A stretch of DNA of 64,000 nucleotides, from assembly GCA_023958085.1 (NCBI GenBank), contig JAMLGI010000002.1, positions 124,001 to 188,000 of the forward strand, written 5' to 3'. The notes under the pieces were generated by a model. That model made no database searches. It saw only the letters and a program-made list of their open reading frames with translations, and was not told the origin of the DNA. The translations under genes were made by a program, and so were the position numbers. The stretch is from Solirubrobacterales bacterium (GTDB lineage: Bacteria; Actinomycetota; Thermoleophilia; Solirubrobacterales; 70-9). This document shows positions 26,022 to 34,013 of this stretch, in pieces; the stretch's first letter is position 1; each line of letters opens with the position of its first letter.

Positions 26022-26452
26022 GCGGTGAGATCACGGGTGACCCCGTCGAAGGGACCTTGGCTGGCCAGTGCCGGGTCGGCCTCGACCCGGTCGGTTGCCC
26101 GATCGAGCCGATTCAGCATCAGGTCGATTTTCTGCCGATCGGCAGGCGGCGAGGCGAGCTCTCGCAGATCCCGGATCTGCTCGCGAAGGTTCGGCACCCA
26201 GACCTCGCGGGTGAACCGGATGCCGGTCTCATTGTCCGGTTTCCGGTCCGCTGGGAAGGCCTCCACCATCGCCTTCCTCAGCACCTCGTTCGCCTCGTTG
26301 CAGATGGCGTTGGCCTGCCGGATGAACTCGGCCCGGGACAGGTCTGCCGTCCCGGGCCGTGAGTCGCCGGAACCACAACCGGCCAGCATCGGTGACAGCG
26401 GGAGCACCGCCGCAAGAAACAGGCCGGCCACGACCGACCGGGGACGCTTCAT
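25991..26452 (-). CDS. Predicted lipoprotein of unknown function
   Basis: A 153-residue protein starting at ATG 26452 with a lipobox: PLSPMLAGCGS, lipidated on the cysteine near residue 26. The mature part is helical, beginning ADLSRAEFIRQANAICNEAN, a pattern common in small actinobacterial lipoproteins. It carries cysteines in AICNEAN and VGPCGSP that could form a disulfide. A start at 26473 directly after the preceding stop is possible but gives a longer N-region. It is transcribed with the TMEM175-like gene upstream and overlaps the histidine-kinase end. Confidence 0.7.
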   Translation of the reverse strand: MKRPRSVVAGLFLAAVLPLSPMLAGCGSGDSRPGTADLSRAEFIRQANAICNEANEVLRKAMVEAFPADRKPDNETGIRFTREVWVPNLREQIRDLRELASPPADRQKIDLMLNRLDRATDRVEADPALASQGPFDGVTRDLTAYGVGPCGSP

Positions 26453-26473
26453 CGGATCGGCGGCCAAAGGCAC

Positions 26474-27130
26474 TCAGCCCCGGGACTCTGGTTCCGGGGC
26501 CCGATTCTGCTTTCGTTGCCAGGGATCGGCGGCCAGTAGGGGGAACCAGAGCAGCGGTGTCCAGCCACCGAGGAAGAGGCCGATCGGGGCGGTGACCAGG
26601 AATACCGCGGCCGTGTAGTAGCAGGACTTCAGGGTGAGGGCAAGGTTCCGCTCATGGTCCGGTTCCCCGAGTCCTCGCCGGAGGATCGCCCGGACCATCA
26701 GGGCCTGCGAGACCGCGATCAGCGCCAGGTTCACGATGTAGAAGGTCGCGGTCAACCGGATATCGTTGCCGTACTCCCCGATCAGTTGGCTGGAGAAGGG
26801 CAGCAGCACGATCCAGGCCAGGTAGAGCAGGGTCAGCCACATCAGGCCGCGGTCGTACTCCCGCACCATTCGCATCAGCCGGTGATGCCCGATCCAGTAG
26901 ATCCCGATCACCGCGAAGCTGATCCCGAAGGCGAACAGGTCGGGCAGCAGGTCACCGAGGGCGTCTACAAAGTCGCCGTTGCTGGTCAGGTCATTCGGAA
27001 CCTCGATCTGCAGCACCAGCAGTGTGATCGCGATTGCGAACACGCCGTCGGTGAAGGCGAGGATCCGGGAGAGATCCTTGCCCCGCTCGAGGTCCGGCAG
27101 GTCTCTGCTTTGTTCACTAGCGTCCTGCAT
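26474..27130 (-). CDS. TMEM175-family (DUF1211) membrane protein, predicted potassium channel
   Basis: A 218-residue protein with six predicted helices. It carries the TMEM175 signature RILAFTDGVFAIAITLLVLQIEVP at about 22-45 (R-x3-FSDGVFAI type), followed by the IGIYWIGHHRLMRMV region. Bacterial members form tetrameric potassium-permeable channels; activity here is by analogy. The start is ATG 27130. It is first in a pair with the downstream lipoprotein. Confidence 0.88.
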   Translation of the reverse strand: MQDASEQSRDLPDLERGKDLSRILAFTDGVFAIAITLLVLQIEVPNDLTSNGDFVDALGDLLPDLFAFGISFAVIGIYWIGHHRLMRMVREYDRGLMWLTLLYLAWIVLLPFSSQLIGEYGNDIRLTATFYIVNLALIAVSQALMVRAILRRGLGEPDHERNLALTLKSCYYTAAVFLVTAPIGLFLGGWTPLLWFPLLAADPWQRKQNRAPEPESRG

Positions 27131-27199
27131 CCGTCGGTCATCCTAGACAACTCTCGAACCGCGACAGCACAGCGGGCACCACCCTTCCCGCCGGTTCGA

Positions 27200-27694
27200 T
27201 CAGTCCCCGCGGGCAGCGGCTTCCAGCGTCGCGATGTCGAGCTTGATCATTTTCAGCATCGCGTCGGTGGCCCTTTTGGACCGTTCCGGGTCGGGATCGG
27301 CCATCAGTTCCTCCATCACCGCCGGGACGATCTGCCAGCGGACCCCGTAGCGGTCCGTCAGCCAGCCGCAGGCCTGAGGCGCGCCCCCGCCCTCAAGCAG
27401 CCCGTCCCAGTAGCGATCGATCTCATCCTGGCCCTCGCAACTGACGTAGAACGAGATCGCGTCGTTGAACTCGTGGTGCGCTCCAGCCTGCATCGCCTGG
27501 AAGCGCTGGCCGCGAAGAGTGAAGTCAACCACCTTCACCGACCCGGAAGGCCCGCTCGGCGATTCGCTTTGCATCGTCGTAGTCCGGTCGATGCTCGAGT
27601 CCGGAAAGACCGACACGTAGAACCGCGCCGCTTCCTCCACATCCTTCTCGAACCAGAGGAAGGGAAAGATCCTGATGTCGGTATTGATCGTCAT
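27200..27694 (-). CDS. PhnB-like VOC-family protein
   Basis: A 164-residue VOC-fold protein of the PhnB/3-demethylubiquinone-9-methyltransferase-like group. Typical parts are FPFLWFEKDVEEAARFYVSVF, TLRGQRFQAMQAGAHHEFND and CGWLTDRYGVRWQIVP. ATG 27694 has an AGGAG site nine bases upstream; the longer frame runs into the tRNA-His fragment and is rejected. The true substrate is unknown despite the historical family name. It is the last chromosomal gene before the island. Confidence 0.9.
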   Translation of the reverse strand: MTINTDIRIFPFLWFEKDVEEAARFYVSVFPDSSIDRTTTMQSESPSGPSGSVKVVDFTLRGQRFQAMQAGAHHEFNDAISFYVSCEGQDEIDRYWDGLLEGGGAPQACGWLTDRYGVRWQIVPAVMEELMADPDPERSKRATDAMLKMIKLDIATLEAAARGD

Positions 27695-27783
27695 GGCCGG
27701 GGTCTCCTCGATGTCGGTTACCCGAACTACCTGCACCGAAACCGATCCCTCCAACCAGAATCCATCACCCCAAAACGGATCTT

Positions 27784-27829
27784 GAGGGGTGAGCGACGGG
27801 ATTCGAACCCGCGACCGCCTGGACCACAA
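27784..27829 (-). repeat. tRNA-His 3'-half fragment, left attachment site of the island
   Basis: These 46 bases repeat 50207-50252 with two mismatches, both in the T-loop region. They reproduce tRNA-His from the anticodon loop (TTGTGGTCCAG) through the T-arm to the 3' end and a few bases beyond. Left of the anticodon the match stops abruptly at 27830, where a complete tRNA would continue, so it cannot be a working tRNA. This is the usual scar of integration into a tRNA gene. Confidence 0.9.
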
Positions 27830-28068
27830 TCGAAGCAGCTGACGCGATCCACTCCGCAAAAGTGAGCTATTTGCAGGGCTTTTCTTGTGGGGCGAACATG
27901 GGCCGTGGGGCGGATATGCGCGGATAGGCGGCCAATATGCGGGCATGTCAGGCACTTCGCCGGTCGAGTGCCTGAAGGTTGGGGGCTGAGCCCGGCTGGT
28001 TCAAGTCAAGGAACCGAGAGAGCCGGACCTAAGTATGAAGTGCCGACAATCCGCAATCCAAGCGAACT
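27830..28068. other. Left-end noncoding segment of the island
   Basis: 239 bases with no convincing gene. It contains repeated short words (GCGGATA twice, ATATGCG twice) around 27912-27943 and the inverted repeat at 27948-27975. Small open frames here lack ribosome sites. Confidence 0.6.
27948..27983 (+). repeat. Island-end inverted repeat, left copy
   Basis: TCAGGCACT, ten bases, then AGTGCCTGA. The right arm continues as AGTGCCTGAAGGTTGGG. The same nine-base arms, separated by one base, occur at 50116-50134. There the minus strand continues AGTGCCTGAAGATCGGG, so the two ends carry related sequence in inverted orientation, about 120 and 73 bases inside the attachment sites. Confidence 0.7.
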
Positions 28069-28860
28069 TCACTGATGCGATTCTTCTCGGTCAGGATCGA
28101 CGTTACCCTCCAGCTTCTGACTGTACTCACGCAGATCTATCGCGGGGACAGAGCCCGACTCTTGGAGCCTAGTGAAGAGTCGGCTCAGGAAGAAAATGAG
28201 ACCGCTGGCCGCATCGCTTTGATGGATCTTTAGTTGGTCAATCATCAGTTGGTCGTCATCGCCGCGCGGATACGTCACTTCGAACGCACCGTGTTGGAGG
28301 CCGCATCCAAAATCTAACTCCCCGTTGCTATCGGCCTCGCCCAAGGCATTTTCCAGCGCCTGCCCGAAGGGAGGATTCCATGAGCTTCCCACCGTGAGGA
28401 TCCCAGCGAGAATCCGAAGTGGCTCACGGGGCGTGCCTATTTTGCCTCGGGCGTCCACGATGGGCAGGTTCGTCCGATGGAGCGCCCGGACAGATCGCGC
28501 CCGCTCGATTGCGTAGGCGACATATTCGGCGCTTAGTTCCGGCTTCACTTCGAAGATCGCGTAAACGCTCTCCGCCGGGATCAAGCACCGATCTGCTGCC
28601 TCGAATAGCTCTGGATGGAAGTAGTTATCGTGAATGACCAGATCGACCTCCAGGCTTTCTCCGCCGGCAGCATCGATCACAAACGCCCCTCGCGATACTT
28701 GGTAGCGCCCTGGCAAGAATCGCTCAAGCGCCCGCTCCCAACCTTTCTCGTTGACATCACCGCGGGCTACCGGGTGACCCAGCCCATCGCGCAGGCCAAG
28801 CTCTGCGGCGAGAAGTGCCTGCTTTGAGGCCATCAATTGTTGGATATCGATCGGCGTCAT
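28069..28860 (-). CDS. DUF6602 protein, PD-(D/E)XK nuclease-like
   Basis: A 263-residue cytoplasmic protein resembling DUF6602. Residues about 30-130 hold the recognisable core: RFLPGRYQVSRGAFVIDAAG, then EVDLVIHDNYFHPELF and PAESVYAIFEVKPEL. The spacing of D (VDLVIHD) and E-x-K (FEVK) is that of PD-(D/E)XK nucleases, so a nuclease fold is proposed. The C-terminal ~120 residues are not recognised. It follows the JAB protease gene after nine bases in the same direction, so the two form an operon. Base composition is lower in GC than the chromosome around it. Defence-related DUF6602 proteins are one possibility; no activity can be claimed. Confidence 0.65.
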   Translation of the reverse strand: MTPIDIQQLMASKQALLAAELGLRDGLGHPVARGDVNEKGWERALERFLPGRYQVSRGAFVIDAAGGESLEVDLVIHDNYFHPELFEAADRCLIPAESVYAIFEVKPELSAEYVAYAIERARSVRALHRTNLPIVDARGKIGTPREPLRILAGILTVGSSWNPPFGQALENALGEADSNGELDFGCGLQHGAFEVTYPRGDDDQLMIDQLKIHQSDAASGLIFFLSRLFTRLQESGSVPAIDLREYSQKLEGNVDPDREESHQ

Positions 28861-28869
28861 ATGGGGACG

Positions 28870-29355
28870 CTACCTGGGAGGTCGGCTGCCGTCATGGTCC
28901 ACGTCTTTTGTTTGGTTGGTCGCAAACACCCAGGGCACCAACGAGGGGCTGTTCCAGTCGTCACCTGGGCCGGCGATAACGATGATGGCCACGAGGACAT
29001 CGAACTGAAGCTCCTCGGCGGCGAGCAATTCTGAATAGGTGGCTAGATCGGTGGGACTTGGACGCGGATCACCGTGAGGATGGGTATGCCACTCCCCTAC
29101 CCATACGCTCTGTGAGCTACTCCATCCGTGGGCGGCCAAGCGGCGCGCATGTTCAAGGTCACGAAGGAAGAAGTCCGGACGACGTTCGGCCGTTGGTCCA
29201 GGATCACCGGCGAAATCGACGTGGACGACGCGGTCGTCTGGCCTAGGTCCTCGACCCAATAAGATGCCTCCGGTTTCCCGGCCATCAATGGACTCACGCG
29301 CCAAACTCTTAATCTGAGTTTGGGCCTCGTCCTCGATCTCGACGTCGATTGTCAT
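28870..29355 (-). CDS. JAB/MPN-domain metalloprotease (Mov34/PAD-1-like)
   Basis: A 161-residue JAMM protease-like protein. The complete zinc motif is present: a glutamate in GRETGGILLGRG at about 24, and HTHPHGDPRPSPTD, that is H-x-H, seven residues, S, two residues, D. Such proteins cleave isopeptide or C-terminal peptide bonds in ubiquitin-like systems; CBASS Cap3 and Bil-type operons use them. Here no E1/E2 or ubiquitin-like gene is present; upstream lies an IS3 remnant that may have replaced part of the locus. ATG 29355 is preferred; the frame extends to 29403 without domain support. Confidence 0.82.
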   Translation of the reverse strand: MTIDVEIEDEAQTQIKSLARESIDGRETGGILLGRGPRPDDRVVHVDFAGDPGPTAERRPDFFLRDLEHARRLAAHGWSSSQSVWVGEWHTHPHGDPRPSPTDLATYSELLAAEELQFDVLVAIIVIAGPGDDWNSPSLVPWVFATNQTKDVDHDGSRPPR

Positions 29356-29413
29356 TACGAGCAGCTGGGGCACCCTGGCCGAGAAGCAGGCAGGGTGTGC
29401 CACCTGACTTGGT

Positions 29414-29676
29414 CAGGCCCGTGTTTCCGGTCTGGTACGCAAGAAACGCGGCAAGACCACCGTCTCGGTACCGGGCGTTCGGGTTGCCGATGATCTGGTG
29501 CTCAGGAACTTCACCGCAAGCGGCCCGGATCAGATCTGGGCAACCGACATCACCTATCTCAGAACCTGGGAGGGCTGGATCTACCTCGTTGCCGTTCAGG
29601 ATCTTTTCTCCCGCAAGATCGTCGGTTGGGCGATGGCTGACCACATGAGAACGGAGCTCGTAACCGACGCGGTCCG
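29414..29676 (+). pseudogene. IS3-family transposase (orfB) fragment
   Basis: About 88 codons of an IS3-type integrase-core transposase. It begins at VSGLVRKKRGKTTVSVPGV and runs through RNFTASGPDQIWATDITYL, RTWEGWIYLVAVQDLFSRK and IVGWAMADHMRTEL. The first catalytic D (ATDITYL) is kept; the remaining catalytic residues are missing because the frame breaks into arsJ at about 29676. A stop lies just upstream at 29405. No start or terminal inverted repeat is visible. Confidence 0.9.
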
Positions 29677-30909
29677 GCCTATTGGGCCGACACGATCGCC
29701 GACGGGGCCAGCCGGATGCTGGTGCTCTTCTACTTCTACCAGCTGGGCTACACCCCATTCGAAGTCGCGTCTCTGTTTCTGTTCTACGAGATCTTCGGAA
29801 TCGTCACCAATCTGGTCGGCGGCTGGGTCGCTGCCCGGCTGGGACTGAAGACCACTCTTTTCTCTGGACTCTCGATCCAGATCGTGGCACTGGCGATGCT
29901 GGGCATGGCCCCGGAGACCTGGCTGGTGGTGCCATACGTGATGGTTTCCCAAGCTCTCTCGGGGATTGCCAAGGATCTGACCAAGATGAGCTCCAAGAGC
30001 GCGGTCAAACTGGTCGTGCCCGAGGACTCGGAGTCCTCGCTCTTCAAATGGGTGGCGATCCTCACCGGCTCGAAGAACGCGTTGAAAGGCGTCGGCTTCT
30101 TCATCGGAGGGCTCCTGCTCACCCTGGTCGGCTTCCAGACCGGGATGCTCATCCTGGTCGCGATGATCGCGGCCACGCTGATCACGACCGCGCTACTGAT
30201 GCACGGCGGACTCGGCGAGACCGACGGCGCCGCGAAGTTCCGGCACATGTTCTCCAACAACCGCTCGATCAATGTGCTGGCCGCGGCGAGAGTCTTCCTG
30301 TTCGCCTCGCGGGACGTCTGGTTCGTGGTCGGACTGCCGGTCTACCTCCGGACGGTGCTGGATTGGAGCTTCTGGGAGGTCGGCACCTTCCTCGCGATCT
30401 GGGTGATCGGCTACGGCATCGTCCAGGCATCCGCTCCGACCTTCATGAACCGTCGAGCCAAGGAGAAGGGTCAGTTGCCCGACGGCAGGACGGCGACCTG
30501 GCTTGCTTTCGTGCTCGCCGCATTTCCGGCGGCGATCGCCCTCGCCCTCACCGCCAACGTCGATCCTGCCACCGTCCTGATCATCGGCCTGATTGCCTTC
30601 GGAGTCATATTTGCGATGAACTCGGCGGTCCACTCCTACCTGGTGCTCTCCTACGCCGACAACGACAAGGTCGCGATGAATGTCGGCTTCTATTACATGG
30701 CAAACGCGGGCGGCCGACTGATGGGAACGGTGCTTTCCGGCGCGCTCTACCAGTGGTACGGGCTCACCGGCTGCCTCTGGGCATCGGTGATCTTCGTCCT
30801 CGTGGCCGCCGCGCTCTCCCTCCTGCTGCCCCGCGGACGACGGTCGCATCCACGGCAGCTCCGGATGCTCAGGAGGCCGATTTCTTCAGTGCCTCCACAG
30901 CAGCTCTGA
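29677..30909 (+). pseudogene. arsJ: arsJ, organoarsenical-efflux MFS permease, 5'-truncated
   Basis: The frame from 29677 (AYWADTIADGASRMLVLFYF) to 30909 matches the ArsJ MFS permease, which exports 1-arseno-3-phosphoglycerate. Diagnostic stretches are LFYEIFGIVTNLVGGWVAARLGLK, QALSGIAKDLTKMSSKSAVKL and WVAILTGSKNALKGVGFF. The first ~20 residues, including the start of helix 1, are replaced by transposase sequence. The first ATG left is 29716, giving 397 residues. The usual partner (an arsenate-linked GAPDH gene) and other ars genes are absent. A shortened product from 29716 is conceivable, but loss of the promoter and N-terminus makes decay likelier. Its end overlaps the convergent lipoprotein gene by 41 bases. 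Confidence 0.82.
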
Positions 30910-31858
30910 GTTCTGCAACCCCGTAGGCACCTTCGATTCGTTGCTTGATCCGGCCGTCTTTGCCGATGAGAAATATCCAGGGTTCGGTCTGCAACCCGAA
31001 AGCCTTCAGTTGGGGCCGAACTCCCTTGTTCGGGTCGTTCTCGTTGTAGATCTCCTGGTGGATGAAGGCGACGTCGTCGCCGACCTCGGCCTTGACCTGT
31101 TCCGTGACGTCAACCACGGGGCCACAGACCCTGGTCTCGCAGAGGGCTGGTGTCGCGAAATTCAGCACGACCGGCTGCTTGCCGAGCACGTCCTGCAGGT
31201 CGACGTCGTGCATGCTCGACGGCGGCTGGCGGGTGTCGATCTTGGAGAGGTCGCCTCCCACACTCTTTGCTGTCGGTGTGCTGACCTTTGATGCCATGTC
31301 CCCCACCTGGGCGACACTCTTGAACTTGCCGACCGTCGGGCTGGGTATGCGGGTCACCTCGGGCCCATCCTCGCCGTCGATCACGGCCATCCCCAACCAC
31401 GGTCCGGGCCGGTCGAACTTGACCCCGTCGACCACATAAACGGTCGTCGCCGCACCAGGACCCTCGCTACCCATAGCGGCGTAGGCGGGCTTCGTTTCGA
31501 GCGAGTCGACCCTTGCCGGTAGCGGTCCCTCGACCGGTGATTTCGCGTCCTTCGCGAAATAGAGGGCGATGTCAGCGTCATCGACCTGGGTGCCGTCGAG
31601 TTCGAACACGCCAAAGGGAACACGGTTCTTGCCGACTTCGAAGACCGATGCCGCCGGAGATACGACGACGTCTGCTTCCGGCAGAGAACTGAATATCTCC
31701 TCGATCGTCTCGCCTTTCGCGGACGGGAAGCCCGCGGCCGACGGTGCCTCGCGCGCCGTCTCGTCACCGTCGTTGGAGTCACCACAAGCGACAAGCCCGC
31801 CGGCAAGCAATGCCACAGCTACCAGGTGGACGAACGCCATCCGTCTTCTTGAAGTCAA
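30869..31858 (-). CDS. Thioredoxin-like lipoprotein, copy 1
   Basis: A 329-residue lipoprotein with signal and lipobox ALLAGGLVACGDS, anchored on the outer face of the membrane. The N-terminal 180 residues form an uncharacterised beta-rich domain. The C-terminal ~120 residues are thioredoxin-like, with the cysteine pair in PALCETRVCGPVVDV (C-x4-C rather than C-x2-C) and EPWIFLIGKDGRIKQRIEG. It may start at TTG 31858 (AAGGGA site) or ATG 31840. It is last in the DsbA-to-membrane-protein gene row and has a close paralogue at 40234. A role in extracytoplasmic thiol exchange, fed by CcdA, is inferred. Confidence 0.8.
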   Translation of the reverse strand: MTSRRRMAFVHLVAVALLAGGLVACGDSNDGDETAREAPSAAGFPSAKGETIEEIFSSLPEADVVVSPAASVFEVGKNRVPFGVFELDGTQVDDADIALYFAKDAKSPVEGPLPARVDSLETKPAYAAMGSEGPGAATTVYVVDGVKFDRPGPWLGMAVIDGEDGPEVTRIPSPTVGKFKSVAQVGDMASKVSTPTAKSVGGDLSKIDTRQPPSSMHDVDLQDVLGKQPVVLNFATPALCETRVCGPVVDVTEQVKAEVGDDVAFIHQEIYNENDPNKGVRPQLKAFGLQTEPWIFLIGKDGRIKQRIEGAYGVAELRAAVEALKKSAS

Positions 31859-31871
31859 CTTTGCTTTCCCT

Positions 31872-33254
31872 TCATTGATTTGCCACCGACAGCAGATAGA
31901 GACCGAGGCTCGTGAACGCGATCATCACCGCCAGCATCCAGTACTGCGACCTCGCCGCCATGCGGTAATCCGTCCAGACGAACACGGCGCGATCGTGCGC
32001 CAGCACGAGTCCGAGTACATGCCCGGTGACCAGAGCGCCCAGTTGGACGTACCAGACGGCATTGGCGCTGAGCACGGTGTAGTCGATGCCTGAGTTGGCT
32101 GTGCCGAACAGGTTGGCACCATCACCAAGCGGGTCCGACAAAAGGAACGTGAACTGGGCCTGTTCCTGGAACACGAACAGGCTGAAGTAGTGCGCGATGA
32201 GATAGGCGAGCGCGATCGGGATCAGGGTGTGGGCGAATCGTCCGCGCAACGTCGAGAATGAAGGTGCGCCGGGAACTCGACGCATCCCCCTGACCCCGGC
32301 GAGGTAGATCGCGGCCACGAAACCGATTGACAGAAGAAGGAACACGGTGTCTCCCCCGCGGACGGCTTCGGTGATCCCGAACCCCAGATCGCTGAATCTG
32401 TCCTGCAGCCATTCGATCGGGCTCTTCATCGCTCCCTCCTGAGCGCCGTCGAACGTAGTGACTCCGATCGCAGACACGACCACGGCCAGCGAACCTGGGA
32501 TCTTGGCCCAACTGCTCGCCCCCGAGAACACGGCCCGCCGACCGAGCCTTCGATCCCGCACCTCGAAGATCGACAGCTCGGAGAACATGTTGAAGTAGAC
32601 CGAGAAGAACTCTCCCCTCGAGTTCCATCTCTCGACCCCGAAGATCCCCATCATCACGAACGTGTAGATCGAATAGAGGACCGTTGCCTGGGCGACCACC
32701 TCGGGTGAGAGTGTCACCGATGCGCCGGTCGATCCGTAGATGATCTCCAACCAGACAAACGCCACGAGGCCTACCGCAGCGGGCCAGCGTCCCAGCCTTT
32801 CGGGATAGGCGAGATGCGGCGCCGGTCGACGCAGGCAAAGAGTCAACAAACCACCGGCCAGCCTGCCCACGAACCGCCAAGGCGAGAACGCCCGAAACAC
32901 ATCTCCGAGCAGCACGCTGAGGACCGGGAACCCCAGCCAAACGGTCACGAAGACGAAGGTCAGCGCGAAGTTCCGATCCGGCGCCTCGGTTCCGTTCAGC
33001 CCGGAATAGACGATCGTGCCGAGCAGGATCACACCGATAGCCCCGCAGAGGACCACGAACGGCCAGGAGAGGACGATTCGGGAGAACCGGGGGGCGATTG
33101 CTCGCCAGTGTGGTTCCTCGAACTTTGGCTCCCGCCAGGCGGCGGAGAGCGCGAAGAACGAGACCACGAGGACGATCGCGGCACCCCAGGCGAATAGCCA
33201 TGCCGGGATCGGCAGGTCGCCTCGGGAGGCCAGCGCGTGCGCGAAGGGAATCAT
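31872..33254 (-). CDS. Polytopic membrane protein, fenitrothion-hydrolase-like family
   Basis: A 460-residue protein with about eleven membrane segments. It begins with HALASRGDLPIPAWLFAWGAAI, a start seen in actinobacterial membrane proteins annotated as fenitrothion hydrolase (FedA-like). Other marks are LSVLLGDVFRAFSPWRFVGRL and the C-terminal LGALVTGHVLGLVLAHDRAV, with histidines that could bind metal. Hydrolase activity is not supported by any catalytic motif I can name. Directly after the cupredoxin-like gene (two bases), so the two products probably work together, perhaps with copper. Confidence 0.6.
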   Translation of the reverse strand: MIPFAHALASRGDLPIPAWLFAWGAAIVLVVSFFALSAAWREPKFEEPHWRAIAPRFSRIVLSWPFVVLCGAIGVILLGTIVYSGLNGTEAPDRNFALTFVFVTVWLGFPVLSVLLGDVFRAFSPWRFVGRLAGGLLTLCLRRPAPHLAYPERLGRWPAAVGLVAFVWLEIIYGSTGASVTLSPEVVAQATVLYSIYTFVMMGIFGVERWNSRGEFFSVYFNMFSELSIFEVRDRRLGRRAVFSGASSWAKIPGSLAVVVSAIGVTTFDGAQEGAMKSPIEWLQDRFSDLGFGITEAVRGGDTVFLLLSIGFVAAIYLAGVRGMRRVPGAPSFSTLRGRFAHTLIPIALAYLIAHYFSLFVFQEQAQFTFLLSDPLGDGANLFGTANSGIDYTVLSANAVWYVQLGALVTGHVLGLVLAHDRAVFVWTDYRMAARSQYWMLAVMIAFTSLGLYLLSVANQ

Positions 33255-33256
33255 CG

Positions 33257-33712
33257 TCAGGGATTGACTTGGAGGTTCGCGATCGGAACCGCCGAGTGCT
33301 CGAGCTCTACCTCGAATACTCCGGTGATCTCGGCCGGGAACGAGAACTTCGCGGTTCCACCGGCCAAGACTTCCTTGCTCACGTCATAGCCGTGGACGTG
33401 GACCTCGTCCTCGACATCGGACTTGACGGTGAACCGGATCGTCTCTCCTTGGTCGAAGTTCAGGTCGACGACGCCGTCGCGGGGCTCACCGTTCTTGACG
33501 ACCACCTGCGCGACTGGTGGCGGTACCGGTTTCGCGGGCTTTTCGGGCTTCGACCGACTGGCGCCGGTGTCACCGGTTGCCAGTGCGGGGTTCGACGGTT
33601 GCGTCGTTTCGTCGTCATTGGAATCGTCGCCTGGTCGGACGATGAAGAAGAGGGCCAGTACCGCCAGGACGAGTGCCGCGCCCACGATCATTCTTTTGGG
33701 TGGAAAGTTCAT
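33257..33712 (-). CDS. Cupredoxin-like membrane-anchored protein
   Basis: A 151-residue protein with an N-terminal anchor helix (residues 8-26) and an acidic, proline-rich linker. A beta-sandwich domain covers about residues 70-151. The segments VEDEVHVHGYDVSKEV and GVFEVELEHSAVPIANLQV resemble cupredoxin-like domains. Histidines are available for copper, but the usual cysteine ligand is absent, so it is not a blue-copper electron carrier of the classic kind. It is located outside the membrane and co-transcribed with the polytopic protein that follows. Confidence 0.75.
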   Translation of the reverse strand: MNFPPKRMIVGAALVLAVLALFFIVRPGDDSNDDETTQPSNPALATGDTGASRSKPEKPAKPVPPPVAQVVVKNGEPRDGVVDLNFDQGETIRFTVKSDVEDEVHVHGYDVSKEVLAGGTAKFSFPAEITGVFEVELEHSAVPIANLQVNP

Positions 33713-33770
33713 GTTCTACTCCTCGGTTCTACTTCGAGGGCCCCGACGCTCGTTGAGGCGTAGGGCCGGA

Positions 33771-34013
33771 TCAGATGTGGATGAGCGACGAGCGCGGAGG
33801 TGGCCTGACCGCCAACGCATAGGCGATCTCTCGCCCTGTCTGCCGGACGAGATCGAGAAGCTCCGGGACGGCCTGTGCGAGCGGCTTGACCGTGGGCCGA
33901 TGTCGGGCGCGCCGGCTGCGGACCCGGATGATGACCTTCTCACCGGGAAAGAAACCGAGACTCAGGGTGAGAAGCAAGAGAAGGGCTGGGACCAGTACCA
34001 GGAAGTGGCTCAA
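33771..34013 (-). CDS. Small membrane protein
   Basis: An 80-residue protein with one N-terminal helix (VLVPALLLLLTLSLGFF) and a basic cytoplasmic tail (GEKVIIRVRSRRARHR...). TTG 34013 overlaps the VKOR stop by four bases (TTGA), the strongest argument that it is real. No family was recognised. Confidence 0.5.
   Translation of the reverse strand: MSHFLVLVPALLLLLTLSLGFFPGEKVIIRVRSRRARHRPTVKPLAQAVPELLDLVRQTGREIAYALAVRPPPRSSLIHI

Noticed and set aside
27784-27850. A second functional tRNA-His
   Set aside because: Only the anticodon loop to the 3' end is present; the D-arm and 5' acceptor strand are missing, so it cannot fold.
27887-28075. 62-codon frame at the left island end
   Set aside because: No ribosome site, no family, and it covers the inverted repeat; the region is better read as a noncoding attachment segment.
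28870-29355. Complete type II CBASS or Bil operon
   Set aside because: Only the JAB component is found; no CD-NTase, E1/E2 or ubiquitin-like gene exists in the island.
29414-29676. Active IS3 element
   Set aside because: Only part of orfB remains, without orfA, terminal inverted repeats or the later catalytic residues.
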